Positions 1-9,688 are shown, counted from the stretch's first letter. The stretch is DNA of 64,000 bases from Methanosarcina sp. (GCF_028693135.1 NZ_JAQUVZ010000014.1:22967-86966), one strand, 5' to 3'. Notes: a model not told the origin generated them from the sequence alone. Made by a program: numbers and translations.

Positions 1-492
1 TCCTCAGGCAATGTCCAGTGGATCGGATACCTTGGAGGTTTGATGGCTGCTGCCGGCTGGGGCATTGAAGGTGCAATCGCAGGCAAAGGTCTCGATATTT
101 CCGAGCCTGACGTTGGGCTGACTCTCAGGTTCCTGGGAGAAAACATTATCTGGTGGATCATTGTTGTTCCGGTGCTTGCACTTCTCGGTTACCCGATGTA
201 TTCCTTTGCACTCCAGGCCTTTGAACCCATGACCATGCTGGTCCTGATTTTCGCAGGGATTACTTTTGGTTTCTGTTATGTCTGCTGGTACAAGTCCTTC
301 CCGCTTATTGGAGTCGGAAGAGGCCAGGGTATCGGAAACCTCTACGGGTTGTTTGCTATCATCTTCATTTTCCTCTTCTTCGGAGATGTCCCGGAGTGGT
401 CTATCATTGTCGGAGGCACTCTCTGCGTGATTGGCAGTTTCGTTATGTTTACGGAAGACACAAGCGCACTTGAAACTCTGAGAGGTGAGTGA
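1..492 (+). CDS. C-terminal part of a predicted methylamine permease (partial)
   Basis: The reading frame is open from the left edge, so the N-terminus is missing. The visible 163 residues hold about four to five hydrophobic segments, such as WWIIVVPVLALLGY, MLVLIFAGITFGF and LFAIIFIFLFFG, separated by short loops. It ends 2 bp before the next gene's ATG, within the same transcription unit that leads to mtbB. Methanosarcina methylamine operons carry multi-pass permeases (MttP/MtbP type), and the DMT-transporter-like look of this tail fits that. The substrate, presumably dimethylamine or another methylamine, is inferred from the neighbourhood and not from a diagnostic motif. Confidence 0.65.
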   Translation, partial: SSGNVQWIGYLGGLMAAAGWGIEGAIAGKGLDISEPDVGLTLRFLGENIIWWIIVVPVLALLGYPMYSFALQAFEPMTMLVLIFAGITFGFCYVCWYKSFPLIGVGRGQGIGNLYGLFAIIFIFLFFGDVPEWSIIVGGTLCVIGSFVMFTEDTSALETLRGE

Positions 493-493
493 A

Positions 494-790
494 ATGAGCG
501 GAAACCGTCCTATCAAATTCAGGATTCTGGAGATTTTACTGGATGGGAAAGAACGATGGAACTATGAAATCGTTTCAAAGATCCAGGAAGAGTACGACAT
601 GCAGGGGAATTACAACAGGGACAGCATCAACTTCGATATCATCGAACTGGCATCCGGAGGGATGCTGAAGGATGTAGAGCAGAAAGTCGATGAGGATGGA
701 ATCTACAAAAAAAGTTTCCTCCTGCACAAATACGTTATCACCGACTTCGGAAAAGCTCGCGGCTCTGATGCCTGCCTGAGATATGTGTAA
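494..790 (+). CDS. small winged-helix-like protein of the methylamine operon
   Basis: A protein of 98 aa (ATG at 494; a GTG at 485 would overlap the permease stop and add three residues). The pattern FRILEILLDGKERWNYEIVSKI, an acidic middle and a basic beta-hairpin-like end (KKSFLLHKYVITDFGKARG) suggests a winged helix of the PadR/MarR size class. It is cotranscribed with the permease upstream and the small membrane protein and mtbB downstream. It could be an operon regulator. I do not recognise the family, and a structural role cannot be excluded. Confidence 0.7.
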   Translation: MSGNRPIKFRILEILLDGKERWNYEIVSKIQEEYDMQGNYNRDSINFDIIELASGGMLKDVEQKVDEDGIYKKSFLLHKYVITDFGKARGSDACLRYV

Positions 791-810
791 CCATCAATGG
801 AGGATTAAAA

Positions 811-960
811 ATGACACAAACAGTAGCGGCTATGGAAGCTTACAATGCGTACTGGGCAAATTCCTTCATCCCCTCCGCAGAGATAATGTGGATGGTCCTC
901 ATCCTGGTCCTGGCGGTAATTGCCCTCTGGCAGGCAAGGACTTTCGTGTCCAAGTTCTGA
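811..960 (+). CDS. 49-aa single-span membrane protein upstream of mtbB
   Basis: A short ORF, MTQTVAAMEAYNAYWANSFI... to ...ARTFVSKF, with a good ribosome-binding site (GGAGG at 799-803, 7 nt before ATG). Residues about 24-42 form one hydrophobic helix (MVLILVLAVIALWQ), followed by a short basic tail, so the C-terminus is probably cytoplasmic. It lies 20 bp after the HTH-like gene and 59 bp before mtbB. Its spacing and ribosome-binding site make it look like a real gene of the operon. Its function is unknown; it may be an accessory subunit of the permease, or may tether the methyltransferase near the membrane (inference). Confidence 0.7.
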   Translation: MTQTVAAMEAYNAYWANSFIPSAEIMWMVLILVLAVIALWQARTFVSKF

Positions 961-1019
961 ATCCCATAGAATACAGCTTTCCATGTATAATATTGAATAC
1001 ACAAAAAATGGTGATATAA

Positions 1020-2423
1020 ATGGCAACTGAATATGCTTTGAGGATGGGAGACGGGAAACGTATCTTCCTTACCAAAGAAAAGATTGTTGAGGAGATTGAG
1101 GCAGGTACGGCTAACGCCGCTGACCTCGGTGAGATTCCTGTCCTCAGTGGTAATGAACTTGAAAAGCTTGCAGAAATTCTGATGATGCCCGGAAAGGCAG
1201 TCAGTGTTGAGCAGGGCATGGAAGTTCCTGTTACCCACGATATCGGTACCCTTCGGCTTGATGGGGACCAGGGCAACAGTGGTGTTGGTATTCCTTCCAG
1301 TAGGCTTGTCGGCTGCATGATGCACGAGAGAGCCTTTGGCGCTGACACCATGGAGCTCGGGCACATTGACTACAGCTACAAACCTGTAAAACCTGTTATC
1401 TCAAACGAGTGTCAGACCATGGAAACCTGCCAGCAGAACATGGTCATCCCTCTCTTTTATGGCGCAATGCCGAACATGGGGCTGTACTACACCCCCGACG
1501 GACCCTTCGAAAACCCCGGGGATCTTATGAAGGCTTTCAAGATTCAGGAAGCCTGGGACTCCATGGAACATGCCGCAGAACACCTCACCAGGGACACCGT
1601 ATGGGTTATGCAGAAACTCTTTGCCTCCGGGGCAGACGGGATCAACTTTGACACAACCGCTGCTGCCGGGGATGCAGACATGTACGGGACCCTCCACGCT
1701 ATCGAGGCTCTCAGGAAAGAATTCCCGAACATGTATATCGAAGCCGGGATGGCAGGAGAAATGGTTCTCGGGATGCACGGCAATCTGCAGTATGACGGCG
1801 TAACCCTTGCCGGGCTCTGGCCACACCAGCAGGCTCCTCTTATCGCAAAGGCAGGCGCAAACGTCTTCGGTCCGGTGTGCAACACTAACACCAGCAAGAC
1901 CTCAGCCTGGAACCTTGCCAGAGCTGTCACCTTCATGAAGGCAGCTGTTGAAGTCTCCACTATTCCCTGTCACGTTGACATGGGTATGGGTGTCGGCGGA
2001 ATTCCGATGCTTGAGACTCCTCCAATAGATGCTGTTACAAGGGCAAGCAAGGCAATGGTCGAAATTGCCGGCGTAGACGGCATATAGATCGGGGTCGGCG
2101 ACCCTCTGGGTATGCCGATCTCCCACATTATGGCTTCCGGTATGACCGGGATCAGGGCCGCAGGCGACCTTGTCGCAAGGATGCAGTTCTCAAAGAACAT
2201 GAGGATAAAAGACGCAAAAGAGTACGTCGCAAAGAAGCTCAATGTCGAGACAATGGATCTCTCAGACGAATATGTTATGAGAGAACTCCGTGAAGAGCTT
2301 GACATCGGTGTCATCACCTCAGTGCCCGGCGCAGCCAAGGGCCTTGCCGCAAAGATGAACATCGAGAAGCTGCTCGATGTCAAGATCAACTCCTGCGATC
2401 TCTTCAGAAGACAGATTGCTTAA
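1020..2423 (+). CDS. mtbB: dimethylamine:corrinoid methyltransferase MtbB with in-frame UAG (pyrrolysine)
   Basis: MtbB moves a methyl group from dimethylamine to the cobalt of its corrinoid protein MtbC, the first step of methanogenesis from dimethylamine. The frame starts at ATG 1020 (GGTGAT just upstream). It runs to a TAG at 2085-2087, codon 356, and continues in the same frame without interruption to a TAA at 2421-2423. Reading UAG as pyrrolysine gives 467 residues, the usual MtbB length, and places Pyl where the family has it (...[21 protein letters not shown]...). The sequence recalls the MtbB family throughout ([33 protein letters not shown]). Expression needs the pyl genes, which are not in this window, as are mtbC and mtbA. 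An automatic caller may split this gene in two. Confidence 0.97.
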
Positions 2424-2436
2424 GATGGACTGGGTT

Positions 2437-2450
2437 CAGGCTTCGGCCTG
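2437..2450 (+). terminator. UUCG-capped hairpin just after mtbB
   Basis: The sequence CAGGC-TTCG-GCCTG forms a perfect 5-bp stem closed by a UUCG tetraloop 13 nt after the mtbB stop. UUCG loops are unusually stable in RNA. T-rich DNA follows further on (2600-2720). It could be a 3' end or processing determinant of the mtb transcript; this role is inferred. Confidence 0.5.
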
Positions 2451-3228
2451 TGCCTTCCCCCATGCAATGGAAAATCGGCAGGAAGCAAAAAACGCGACCA
2501 CCAATCAAAAATGCTTCAATATCTCTGGAAGACCGCTCTGGAAAATTCCTTCCTGATCCGTGTTCCGGGGATAAATCCCTGCCACCTTTTCCATTTTGTT
2601 TTTTGGAATTTTATTATAATCTCTGTTTTTCTTTTGTTCAATTCTTAATCTTTCTATTGTCGGGTATTCTTTTTTATTTTTGTACAGTCATTTTTCTTTG
2701 TTTTTCCAATCTGCAGTTTTTCTTTCAGGGTTGAACAGTTTCAATTCCGGATTTCCTTTTAGGTTGTTTTCAATCAGGTTGTTCTACTATTTTTATTTTT
2801 TTAAGAACGTGATCTACTTAATGCGATAAATTTATATATTTATACGTGCTTTTATTTATTGGTAAATCAAATTTGCTTGATTTGCTTCTTAAAGTGCCAT
2901 TTTAAATCTCCGTAATTCTGCAGACTCCTGAAACAATTTGCCTTTGAACCTCCATTCTTTTTTTCCTTTTTTTGTTTCCCTGAGTTGATCCTATCTTTCT
3001 TCATCCCTTCTCTTTTTCTGGTTTCCGTTCTTTTTCCATTTTTTTCCTTTTTTGATTCCCGGCGCCTTAAAACGGAAATAAATGGAGTACCTTCAGGGGT
3101 TTTTATTGCCAGCCCAAAGTTTATCAGTTGATACGATAATTATGCAGGAAATCCAAACCTGCAGGTAAATCATGAACATATCCTCATTTCTTGTTTTTAT
3201 ACCTGATTCTACGGTTTATCTAATATTC
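2451..3228. other. T-rich intergenic region between mtbB and lysK
   Basis: About 0.8 kb of pyrimidine-rich DNA on the plus strand with many runs of five or more T (about 2590-2720 and 2955-3050), which would act as archaeal termination signals for mtbB. A TATA-like stretch lies at 2829-2843 (AATTTATATATTTATA). No coding potential was seen: the only open frame (2450-2734) is T-tract translation rich in Phe and Leu. The region just before lysK (3160-3228) presumably holds its promoter. Confidence 0.5.
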
Positions 3229-3239
3229 TGGTGAGAACC

Positions 3240-4853
3240 ATGGCTGACACAATTCACTGGGCGGACTTCATAGCCGAAGACGTGTTAAATAAGAGTGGCA
3301 AGCACCTTGTTGCCACAGGAATCACCCCCTCTGGACATATCCATATAGGCAATATGAGGGAAGTTGTGACTGCTGATGCTGCTTACAGGGCTCTCCTTGA
3401 CAGGGGCGCAGATGCCCGCTTAATCTATATTGCCGACAACTATGACCCTCTGCGCAAGGTCTACCCTTTCCTTCCTGAAAGTTATGCCGAGCACGTGGGA
3501 AAACCTATTTCCGAGGTTCCCTGCCCATGCGGGGAATGCGCAAACTATGCCGAGCATTTCCTGAAACCTTTCCTTGAAGCCTTGAGGCGCCTTGGCATAA
3601 ACCCTGAGGTCTACAGAGCGGATGAAATGTACAGGGCAGGCATGTATACCGAATCGATAAAGTCCGCCCTCGTGAAAAGGGATGAAATTGCAAAGATCCT
3701 TGAAGAGGTTTCGGGAAAAACAGTTGCAGAAGAATGGAGCCCTTTCAATCCTCGCTGTAATGAATGCGGGAAAATCACGACCACGAAGGTTACGGGTTTT
3801 GACCTGGAAGCCGAAACTGTGGACTATGTATGTGCTTGCGGACACTCCGGGACGGTGCCGATGGCAGGAGGAGGAAAGCTTACCTGGAGAGTGGACTGGC
3901 CTGCCCGTTGGGGTGTTCTTGGGGTAACTGTGGAACCTTTCGGAAAAGACCACGCCTCAAGAGGCGGTTCCTATGATACCGGAAAGCGAATTGCAAGAGA
4001 AATCTACGGGCACGAGCCGCCCTACCCTATAGTCTACGAGTGGATAATGCTTGGAAAGCAGGGGGCAATGTCTTCTTCTACGGGAGTGGTTGTCTCGATT
4101 TCGGATATGCTTGAGGTAGTGCCTCCGGAAGTCCTTCGCTACCTTATCATCCGTACAAAACCCGATAAACATATCAAGTTCGACCCCGGGCAGCCTCTCC
4201 TTACCATGGTGGATGAATACGAGCGGCTCAGGGACAAATTCCGGGAAAATGATCCCTCCCTCGGGAACTTTGAAAAGAAGATTTACGAACTCTCCCGAGC
4301 AACCGGTATCTGCCATCCGGAAATTCCTTTCAAGCAAATGGTAACAATTTTCCAGGTTGCCAGGGGAGATTTCGAGCAGGTGCTGAAGATCGTAAAGCGT
4401 TCAGGCTTTTCAATTGAAGATGAAAAGTGTATTCGGGAACTTACAGATAATGTCTCCAGATGGCTTGAACTGTACGCCCCGCCTTTTGCGAAGTTCAGTG
4501 TAAAAGAGAATGTGCCTGTGCAGGTAGCAACCCTTTCGGAGCTCCAGAAAGCCTTCCTTGGGGCGTTTGCAGACCTTATCGAAGCAAGAGGGAAGATCAG
4601 CGGAGAGGAATACCATATGCTGGTCTATTCCGCAAAAGATGAAGGTTCTGAATTGAACAGGCTGATTTCGAAACAGTTAAATGAACCGGTCCCGCAGGTT
4701 GACCCAAAAGACCTTTTCAAAGCGATTTACACCTCAATTCTCGGGCAGAGCTCGGGCCCTAAAGCCGGCTGGTTCTTATCTTCTTTTGAGAGGGATTTCC
4801 TTATAACCCGGTTCAGGGAAGCTTCAACGTACATCCCCGAAAAACGCATGTGA
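3240..4853 (+). CDS. lysK: class I lysyl-tRNA synthetase
   Basis: Charges tRNA-Lys. This is the class I type found in many archaea and unrelated to class II LysRS. I chose ATG 3240 (537 aa) because GGTGA at 3229-3233 is a ribosome-binding site for it; the GTG at 3231 lies inside that site. The HIGH-type motif is GHIHIG at residues 32-37 and the KMSKS-type motif is MSSSTG at 277-282. Cysteine pairs C173/C176 and C198/C200 look like a zinc-binding insertion. The C-terminal third is helical, as expected for the anticodon-binding cage. Methanosarcina can carry both LysRS classes; only this one is visible here. It overlaps the next gene by 4 nt. Confidence 0.95.
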   Translation: MADTIHWADFIAEDVLNKSGKHLVATGITPSGHIHIGNMREVVTADAAYRALLDRGADARLIYIADNYDPLRKVYPFLPESYAEHVGKPISEVPCPCGECANYAEHFLKPFLEALRRLGINPEVYRADEMYRAGMYTESIKSALVKRDEIAKILEEVSGKTVAEEWSPFNPRCNECGKITTTKVTGFDLEAETVDYVCACGHSGTVPMAGGGKLTWRVDWPARWGVLGVTVEPFGKDHASRGGSYDTGKRIAREIYGHEPPYPIVYEWIMLGKQGAMSSSTGVVVSISDMLEVVPPEVLRYLIIRTKPDKHIKFDPGQPLLTMVDEYERLRDKFRENDPSLGNFEKKIYELSRATGICHPEIPFKQMVTIFQVARGDFEQVLKIVKRSGFSIEDEKCIRELTDNVSRWLELYAPPFAKFSVKENVPVQVATLSELQKAFLGAFADLIEARGKISGEEYHMLVYSAKDEGSELNRLISKQLNEPVPQVDPKDLFKAIYTSILGQSSGPKAGWFLSSFERDFLITRFREASTYIPEKRM

Positions 4854-5635
4854 ATAAATACCGATTAATCTGGAAAAAACCGATGAATATAGAAACCGAC
4901 AATGGGCGAGTTATAACGGATATGGGCTTCACGGACACAGAGAGCCCTGGCAAGGTAAAAATAAAGGATACGGATGTACCGGTGAAAAAACCTGCATGTT
5001 CTTCAAAAGAGCACTTCCTTGCCTGGGATAAAGAATACACCCACCTCAAATGGGGAGGTCCTGCGTCTATCCGGGGGCTACAGGCTTATCTTGCGCCGGA
5101 GGCGAGAGTCCTTGATGCCGGCTCAGGGAACGGAAGGTACCTTGGGGAGCTTTCAAGGCACTACGCTGCTGTAGGGGCTGATATCTCTTTAAATGCCCTT
5201 GGAAGTTCCCGCACGCAGCTTGCCAGAAGCGGCAGGTTTGCAGAACACCTCGGGGCAAGTGTGCATGCTCTTCCTTTCAAAGCCGGGTCATTTGACGGAA
5301 TTCTCTGTTACGGTGTGCTCCAGCATCTTTTTAAAGAAGAGCGGGAAGCTGCTGTCGGGGAATTCTTCCGCCTGCTCTGCAGTGGCGGTTTTATTTTTTT
5401 CGAGGCTTTCGGCTGTGAAGATATGCGCTGCGGAGGAGAGCCTTCAAGCCCATTTGAAGAAAAAACTTTTGTCCGGCAAAACGGGATAATTTATCATTAT
5501 TTTTCTGAAAAAGAAGTAAAGAAACTTTTTTGCGAGTTTGAAGTTCTTGAACTGGAAAATGTAACAAAAGAGAAAACTTTTAGAGGGGAATCTTATAAAC
5601 GGCACATGGTTAGGGGAGTTTTCCGGAAACTTTGA
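4850..5635 (+). CDS. class I SAM-dependent methyltransferase
   Basis: The frame begins at a GTG overlapping the lysK stop (GTGA); an ATG at 4883 would give a version 11 residues shorter. The glycine-rich SAM-binding motif [13 protein letters not shown] starts at about residue 87, with VGADIS as the acidic end of the next strand and [11 protein letters not shown] as the motif after it. This is the methyltransferase type-11/25 layout. The first ~50 residues are low-complexity and may not be folded. Coupling to lysK hints at an RNA or translation substrate, but nothing in the sequence identifies one. Confidence 0.85.
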   Translation: MNKYRLIWKKPMNIETDNGRVITDMGFTDTESPGKVKIKDTDVPVKKPACSSKEHFLAWDKEYTHLKWGGPASIRGLQAYLAPEARVLDAGSGNGRYLGELSRHYAAVGADISLNALGSSRTQLARSGRFAEHLGASVHALPFKAGSFDGILCYGVLQHLFKEEREAAVGEFFRLLCSGGFIFFEAFGCEDMRCGGEPSSPFEEKTFVRQNGIIYHYFSEKEVKKLFCEFEVLELENVTKEKTFRGESYKRHMVRGVFRKL

Positions 5636-5740
5636 ACTAAATTCATACTTTTTCTGAATCGGTGCATTCTTTTATTTTTTTTGTGTCGGTCCATGCCCTC
5701 TATATAAATATAACAATAATCTAATGTTTTATTTTTATTT

Positions 5741-5998
5741 TTATAAAAAAGCTATCTTAAGGTAATTAAGCACGATTATTACAAGGGCTCCGAAAATACC
5801 TCCTATTGCGCAGACAAGGACTGCTACCCAGGTGATTGCGATTTCAAGGCCTAACAAAAATTTTGCTATGAGCAGGGCAAAGATCCCAAGCGCTGCATTT
5901 ATTGCAAGGCTGGTGGCAGTCTTGAGAACTTTGTACAGCACAAATGCTGCTACTGCTGCCAGAATTAATACTGAAATTTCGGGAACTCCAACTACCAT
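5741..5998 (-). CDS. small membrane protein, BofA-like
   Basis: An 85-aa protein, almost wholly hydrophobic, with three predicted spans (ISVLILAAVAAFVLYKVL, AINAALGIFALLIAKFLL, WVAVLVCAIGGIFGALVIIVLNYL). The central AINAALGIFAL and the C-terminal GxxGALxxIxLNYL resemble the pro-sigmaK processing inhibitor BofA family, which has archaeal members of unknown role. A TATA-like element at about 6018-6028 (minus strand) lies so close to the ATG that the mRNA is probably leaderless or nearly so. Archaea lack sigma K, so the family name says nothing about function here. Confidence 0.75.
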   Translation of the reverse strand: MVVGVPEISVLILAAVAAFVLYKVLKTATSLAINAALGIFALLIAKFLLGLEIAITWVAVLVCAIGGIFGALVIIVLNYLKIAFL

Positions 5999-6149
5999 AG
6001 ATTCTACATAGTGTTCAAATTATTTATATCTATCACTGAGTTTTATGAACAATTTGTGGCTTTTTGGGAATTTATGCAAGATATGCTTGGAAATGCCCCG
6101 CAGTATCTTTTAATTGAGAACGAACTACGATTTTACAGCCTTTTTTTCC

Positions 6150-6599
6150 TCAGAGAGCCTGAACAAATTTTACAATAATTTCATTAAGTGCTGCCTCGTT
6201 TGAATAAGTCCGTACCTCCAGTGAAGGATCCGGATTCCCGAGCACCATTGCAGAAACTGCCGCACCAGTCCTGTGCAGGCAGAGCACAGGAATTTTCCGG
6301 TCAAGCGCCCTGCAGATTTCATAGCCCACGCCTGTGGACGGTACTGTCACCTCTGCAATCAGCGCATCGCTTTTTGCAAGCAGACCCATATCTCGATCAT
6401 AGATCTCCTGTTCAGTCATTTTTGATTCGTTTTCTTCCAGATCGGGATCTGCAACATGCCAGCTGAGCACTTCTGTCCCTGCTTCTTCGAGGGCGTCGTA
6501 CATAAACCGGTATGTCTCAAGAAGCTGTCTTCCTCCCCGGATCGAACCTGACAGGAAAATTTTCGGGTCCTGTTTTTCTATGACTTTCTTTTCTTCCAT
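6150..6599 (-). CDS. 2'-deoxynucleoside 5'-phosphate N-hydrolase (DNPH1/Rcl type)
   Basis: A 149-aa protein of the nucleoside 2-deoxyribosyltransferase fold. SGSIRGGR (residues 17-24) forms the phosphate/ribose loop, D70 lies in YDRDM, and E94 in PSTGVGYE matches the catalytic glutamate of human Rcl/DNPH1. The family hydrolyses the N-glycosidic bond of dNMPs, releasing base and deoxyribose 5-phosphate. Length and motif spacing match DNPH1 better than the transferases. It lies 91 bp after the U32 gene on the same strand, with a possible shared transcript. A role in nucleotide sanitation is an inference. Confidence 0.85.
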   Translation of the reverse strand: MEEKKVIEKQDPKIFLSGSIRGGRQLLETYRFMYDALEEAGTEVLSWHVADPDLEENESKMTEQEIYDRDMGLLAKSDALIAEVTVPSTGVGYEICRALDRKIPVLCLHRTGAAVSAMVLGNPDPSLEVRTYSNEAALNEIIVKFVQAL

Positions 6600-6690
6600 T
6601 ATCCTACCATCCTTTTTTAGCTGCTATCTCTTTCCGCTCTTTTTTGTCCGGTTTTTGTCTCTTTCCACTTTTTTTTCTATTTCGGTTCTC

Positions 6691-9405
6691 TTACTGCACG
6701 CCTCTGAAGTAATGCCCTGTGGTAAAACCTTTCCCGAGGTCCTCACATTTTTCCTTTGCCCTCTCTCCGGTCTCATAAAATGTGTCAATTGCTTTCCTGT
6801 ATTTCCCTGTAATTCTCCTGATTTCTTCTACATTGTCCATTCCGAGAGTCTCGATTCTCAGGCTTGAAATGCCACTTTCGACAAATGCAGGGACATATTC
6901 AAGCATGCAGAGGGACCTTGAGTTCAGGAGGTGAGTCCTGCACTGGTAGTCCATGAGTAGGGGAAATTCGTAATTCTTCTCGTCTACCAGCGTAAAATTC
7001 CCTGAGGTACAGGGGGCACTGCACTGCTCTCCATCTTTCCCGAGTAGCCCTCCTGCAAGGCAGTGTTCGGATTCCATCAGTTCGAGGCGGCCGTGGACAA
7101 TGCATTCGGCAGGCCCGTAAGAAGCTACTTCTTTGAGTTCTTCAAGCGTTAATTCGGGAGAAATTACAGCCATTTCTGCCCCTTTCTGCAAAAGGAGCGC
7201 AAAGGTATAGCCGTTATAGATATTCAGGGGACTGTCTGCAATACACGGAACCTTTTTTTCTTTTGCGAGGTTAAAAGTTCCGAGGTTTGAAACAAGGACT
7301 CCGTCAGCTCCGAACTTTTCTACACGGGAGAGAAGTTCTTCTACCTGTTTCATCTCGGTGTCCTTTACTATTTTAGGAGTATTAAAATAGATTTTTCTGC
7401 CTACAGCTCTGGCTTTCAAAACCGCGCTTTCAAAAATAGAATCAGGGTCCCTGCCGGAAGTTTCCTCTCCATTGGATTTATTATCTTTACCGGATGTGTT
7501 TCCGGCTGTATTCGGCCTTCTAAAAAGTCCCTCTCCAAAGTAAATACAGTCTGCTCCTCCTGCAAGGGCCCCTTCAAGTCCTTCAGGGGAGTACACGGAA
7601 ACTGAAAGCAGGGGCTTTCCCGGAAGTTTTTGGGGTTTTATTTCCTTTATTTCCCCTATTTCCCCTATTTTCCCTGTTTCGTCTGTTTTCTCTATTTTCC
7701 CTGTTTCGTCTGTTTCCCCTGTTTCGTCTGTTTCCCCTGTTTCGTCTGTTTCCCCTGTTTCGTCTGTTTCCCTTATTTTCCCCGCTTCTTCTATTTCCGT
7801 TGCCTTTTTTTCTCCGAATGCAGGGAACTGCAGATTTTTGAGAGGTGAACGCTTCCACTTTGATACGCGCAGATTTTCAAGCTGAAAGACCGCTTTCGTC
7901 CTCAGGTCGTTCAGTTGCCTTACGGGAATAAAAATATCCTCTGCTACACTCACGTTAATTTCGGCTGCCTCAAAAAGAGTATTTCCAAGCTTGGTGAGCT
8001 GTTTTTCTATCTGGGCTTTTGAGGTTGGCACTTTTTCTGCCTTTTCTACCAGATATTCGGATTCAACTGCCACTACATTTGAATCGCTGTCTTTTATTTC
8101 GAGCCTGGCAGGTTTTCCCGGGGCAATGGTTGCTGTGAGAAGTAAGGGGATCTTAGGTCTCAGGGTTCCGACTTCGCTTTCTTTTTTAAGGGAATCCATA
8201 AGCTTCTTATCATGTGTCCTGTAAACCGTGCTTCCTGGGGGCGTCCTTGAATCAAAGGGGATCTCTATGGTTTCCCCTTTTCCTGCACTGTATACAGGGC
8301 CCCTTTCAGTATACATCGAGGATATGATTTTTCCTTTATCTTCAGGCCTGGTTTCGGCATTTTCGACCATTATCCCGTCTCCCAGGCGGAGGGAGTTTGA
8401 AAGTTTTACACGGATGCGCTTTGTGCGCCTGTCATAATTGACAACCGTGCCTGCGGGAATCCCACGGTTGTGGGGGTTTTCCCGGCTCATAAGTTTTCCA
8501 CGCGGGTTTCCAAAAAAGTAGCCTGAGGTAAAGCCGCGGTTAAAAAGCTGGGTCAGGGTCTCCTGCTCTTCTTCGGAAACCGAATACCCGGCAGGATTTT
8601 TCAGGTACCTGTCAATCAGGCGGCGGTAGATCCTGACAACACCTGCAACATACTCCGGCCTTTTCATTCTGCCTTCAATTTTGAAAGACTCTATCCCGGC
8701 TTCTATAAGGGCTCCAAGGCCTGAGGTCGTGTTAAGATCTTTCGGGCTTAAAAGATAACTGCCGCTGGTTTTAATCTGCTTTCCTTCACAGTACAGCCTG
8801 TACTGTTTGCGGCACGGCTGGGCGCAGTATCCTCTGTTTCCGCTTCTTCCCCCTATAAGACTGCTCAGAAGGCACTGGCCTGAATAGGACATGCAGAGGG
8901 CTCCATGTACGAAAACCTCTATTTCCATATCATTTTTTTCTTTCATCTTGCTTATATCTTCAAGGGAAACTTCCCGCGAGAGCACGACTCTTTCGATTCC
9001 CAGTTCCTTTTCAAAAGCAACTCCTTCACTGTTGTGCAGAGTCATCTGCGTGCTTGCATGCAGGGGTAGGTCGGGCAGGTATTTTCGGGAAAGGGAAATA
9101 AGCCCAAGGTCCTGAATGATAATTGCATCTGTTCCCATTTCTCTCAAGCGGGAGAGTAAGATAAGAGCACTTTCGATTTCCCCTTCCTTGAGCAGGGTGT
9201 TTACGGTTACGTATATTTTTACGCCTCTTAGATGGGCATAATCAATAGCTTTCTCAAGCTCTTCTTCTGAAAAATTAGATGCATATCCCCGGGCACTAAA
9301 AGCCCTGGCTCCGAGATACACAGCATCGGCTCCGTTTTCTACGGCTGCCATAAGGGCTTCCATGCCGCCGGCTGGAGCCAACAGTTCAGGTTTTGCAGGC
9401 TTCAT
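6691..9405 (-). CDS. double-module peptidase U32 family protein with repeat linker
   Basis: 904 aa. The N-terminal module (about 1-530) is a full U32 protein: ELLAPAGGMEALMAAVENGADAVYLG at the start and the U32 signature with cysteines (FVHGALCMSYSGQC... RGYCAQPCR) near residues 165-200. A second U32-like module follows (about 600-904) with CIVHGRLELMESEHC... QCSAPC. The two are joined by a charged linker of ETDETG repeats (about 540-590), matched in DNA by 18-bp tandem units at 7640-7790. Many U32 members (RlhA, TrhP, UbiU/V) are Fe-S enzymes hydroxylating RNA or ubiquinone precursors rather than proteases. An RNA-modifying role is likely but unproven. Confidence 0.85.
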   Translation of the reverse strand: MKPAKPELLAPAGGMEALMAAVENGADAVYLGARAFSARGYASNFSEEELEKAIDYAHLRGVKIYVTVNTLLKEGEIESALILLSRLREMGTDAIIIQDLGLISLSRKYLPDLPLHASTQMTLHNSEGVAFEKELGIERVVLSREVSLEDISKMKEKNDMEIEVFVHGALCMSYSGQCLLSSLIGGRSGNRGYCAQPCRKQYRLYCEGKQIKTSGSYLLSPKDLNTTSGLGALIEAGIESFKIEGRMKRPEYVAGVVRIYRRLIDRYLKNPAGYSVSEEEQETLTQLFNRGFTSGYFFGNPRGKLMSRENPHNRGIPAGTVVNYDRRTKRIRVKLSNSLRLGDGIMVENAETRPEDKGKIISSMYTERGPVYSAGKGETIEIPFDSRTPPGSTVYRTHDKKLMDSLKKESEVGTLRPKIPLLLTATIAPGKPARLEIKDSDSNVVAVESEYLVEKAEKVPTSKAQIEKQLTKLGNTLFEAAEINVSVAEDIFIPVRQLNDLRTKAVFQLENLRVSKWKRSPLKNLQFPAFGEKKATEIEEAGKIRETDETGETDETGETDETGETDETGKIEKTDETGKIGEIGEIKEIKPQKLPGKPLLSVSVYSPEGLEGALAGGADCIYFGEGLFRRPNTAGNTSGKDNKSNGEETSGRDPDSIFESAVLKARAVGRKIYFNTPKIVKDTEMKQVEELLSRVEKFGADGVLVSNLGTFNLAKEKKVPCIADSPLNIYNGYTFALLLQKGAEMAVISPELTLEELKEVASYGPAECIVHGRLELMESEHCLAGGLLGKDGEQCSAPCTSGNFTLVDEKNYEFPLLMDYQCRTHLLNSRSLCMLEYVPAFVESGISSLRIETLGMDNVEEIRRITGKYRKAIDTFYETGERAKEKCEDLGKGFTTGHYFRGVQ
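7640..7790 (-). repeat. 18-bp in-frame tandem repeat inside the U32 gene
   Basis: Repeated units of the form CTGTTTCGTCTGTTTCCC (plus strand) encode ETDETG on the minus strand; about four good copies are followed by degenerate ones (GKIEKTDETGKIGEIGEI). The unit is a multiple of three, so copy-number change keeps the frame and only lengthens the linker between the two U32 modules. Confidence 0.9.
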
Positions 9406-9688
9406 CAGATGGGATTAGAGAGTATGCTCTTAATTAAGCTTTGGCATCCTTTTTGGATATCCTAAAAGTCAACTGTCCGCTAAATCTAAAAATTTAACGG
9501 GTTTCCTGCTGAGGTATTATGAAATCTAAAAATGCGGAAATATTCCTTTCTGTAAGCTGATAACTGCTCAGGACGCAATTCCTCTAAAAAAACCTTCAAA
9601 TCAATCAGTAACGTTTTTAAAAAAATAATAAAAGTGGGAGTAGGTTATTAAAGAATTTACGGGAAATCCAATAGCATGTTTTTTCGGG
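9406..9688. other. intergenic region without a visible gene
   Basis: AT-rich DNA between two minus-strand genes. It should contain the U32 promoter near 9420-9450 and the 3' end of the small gene to its right; I saw no ORF, RNA gene or strong hairpin. A short phrase, AAATCTAAAAAT, occurs twice (about 9483 and 9521). Confidence 0.4.

Noticed and set aside
4..516. 170-codon minus-strand frame over the permease and HTH genes
   Set aside because: It mirrors the membrane-protein coding frame, has no ribosome-binding site and no family match.
2450..2734. 94-codon frame downstream of mtbB
   Set aside because: Phe-rich T-tract translation without ribosome-binding site.
7583..7858. Arg/Asn-rich minus-strand frame over the U32 repeat (NRGNRRNRGNRR...)
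   Set aside because: It is the repeat of the U32 gene read in another frame.
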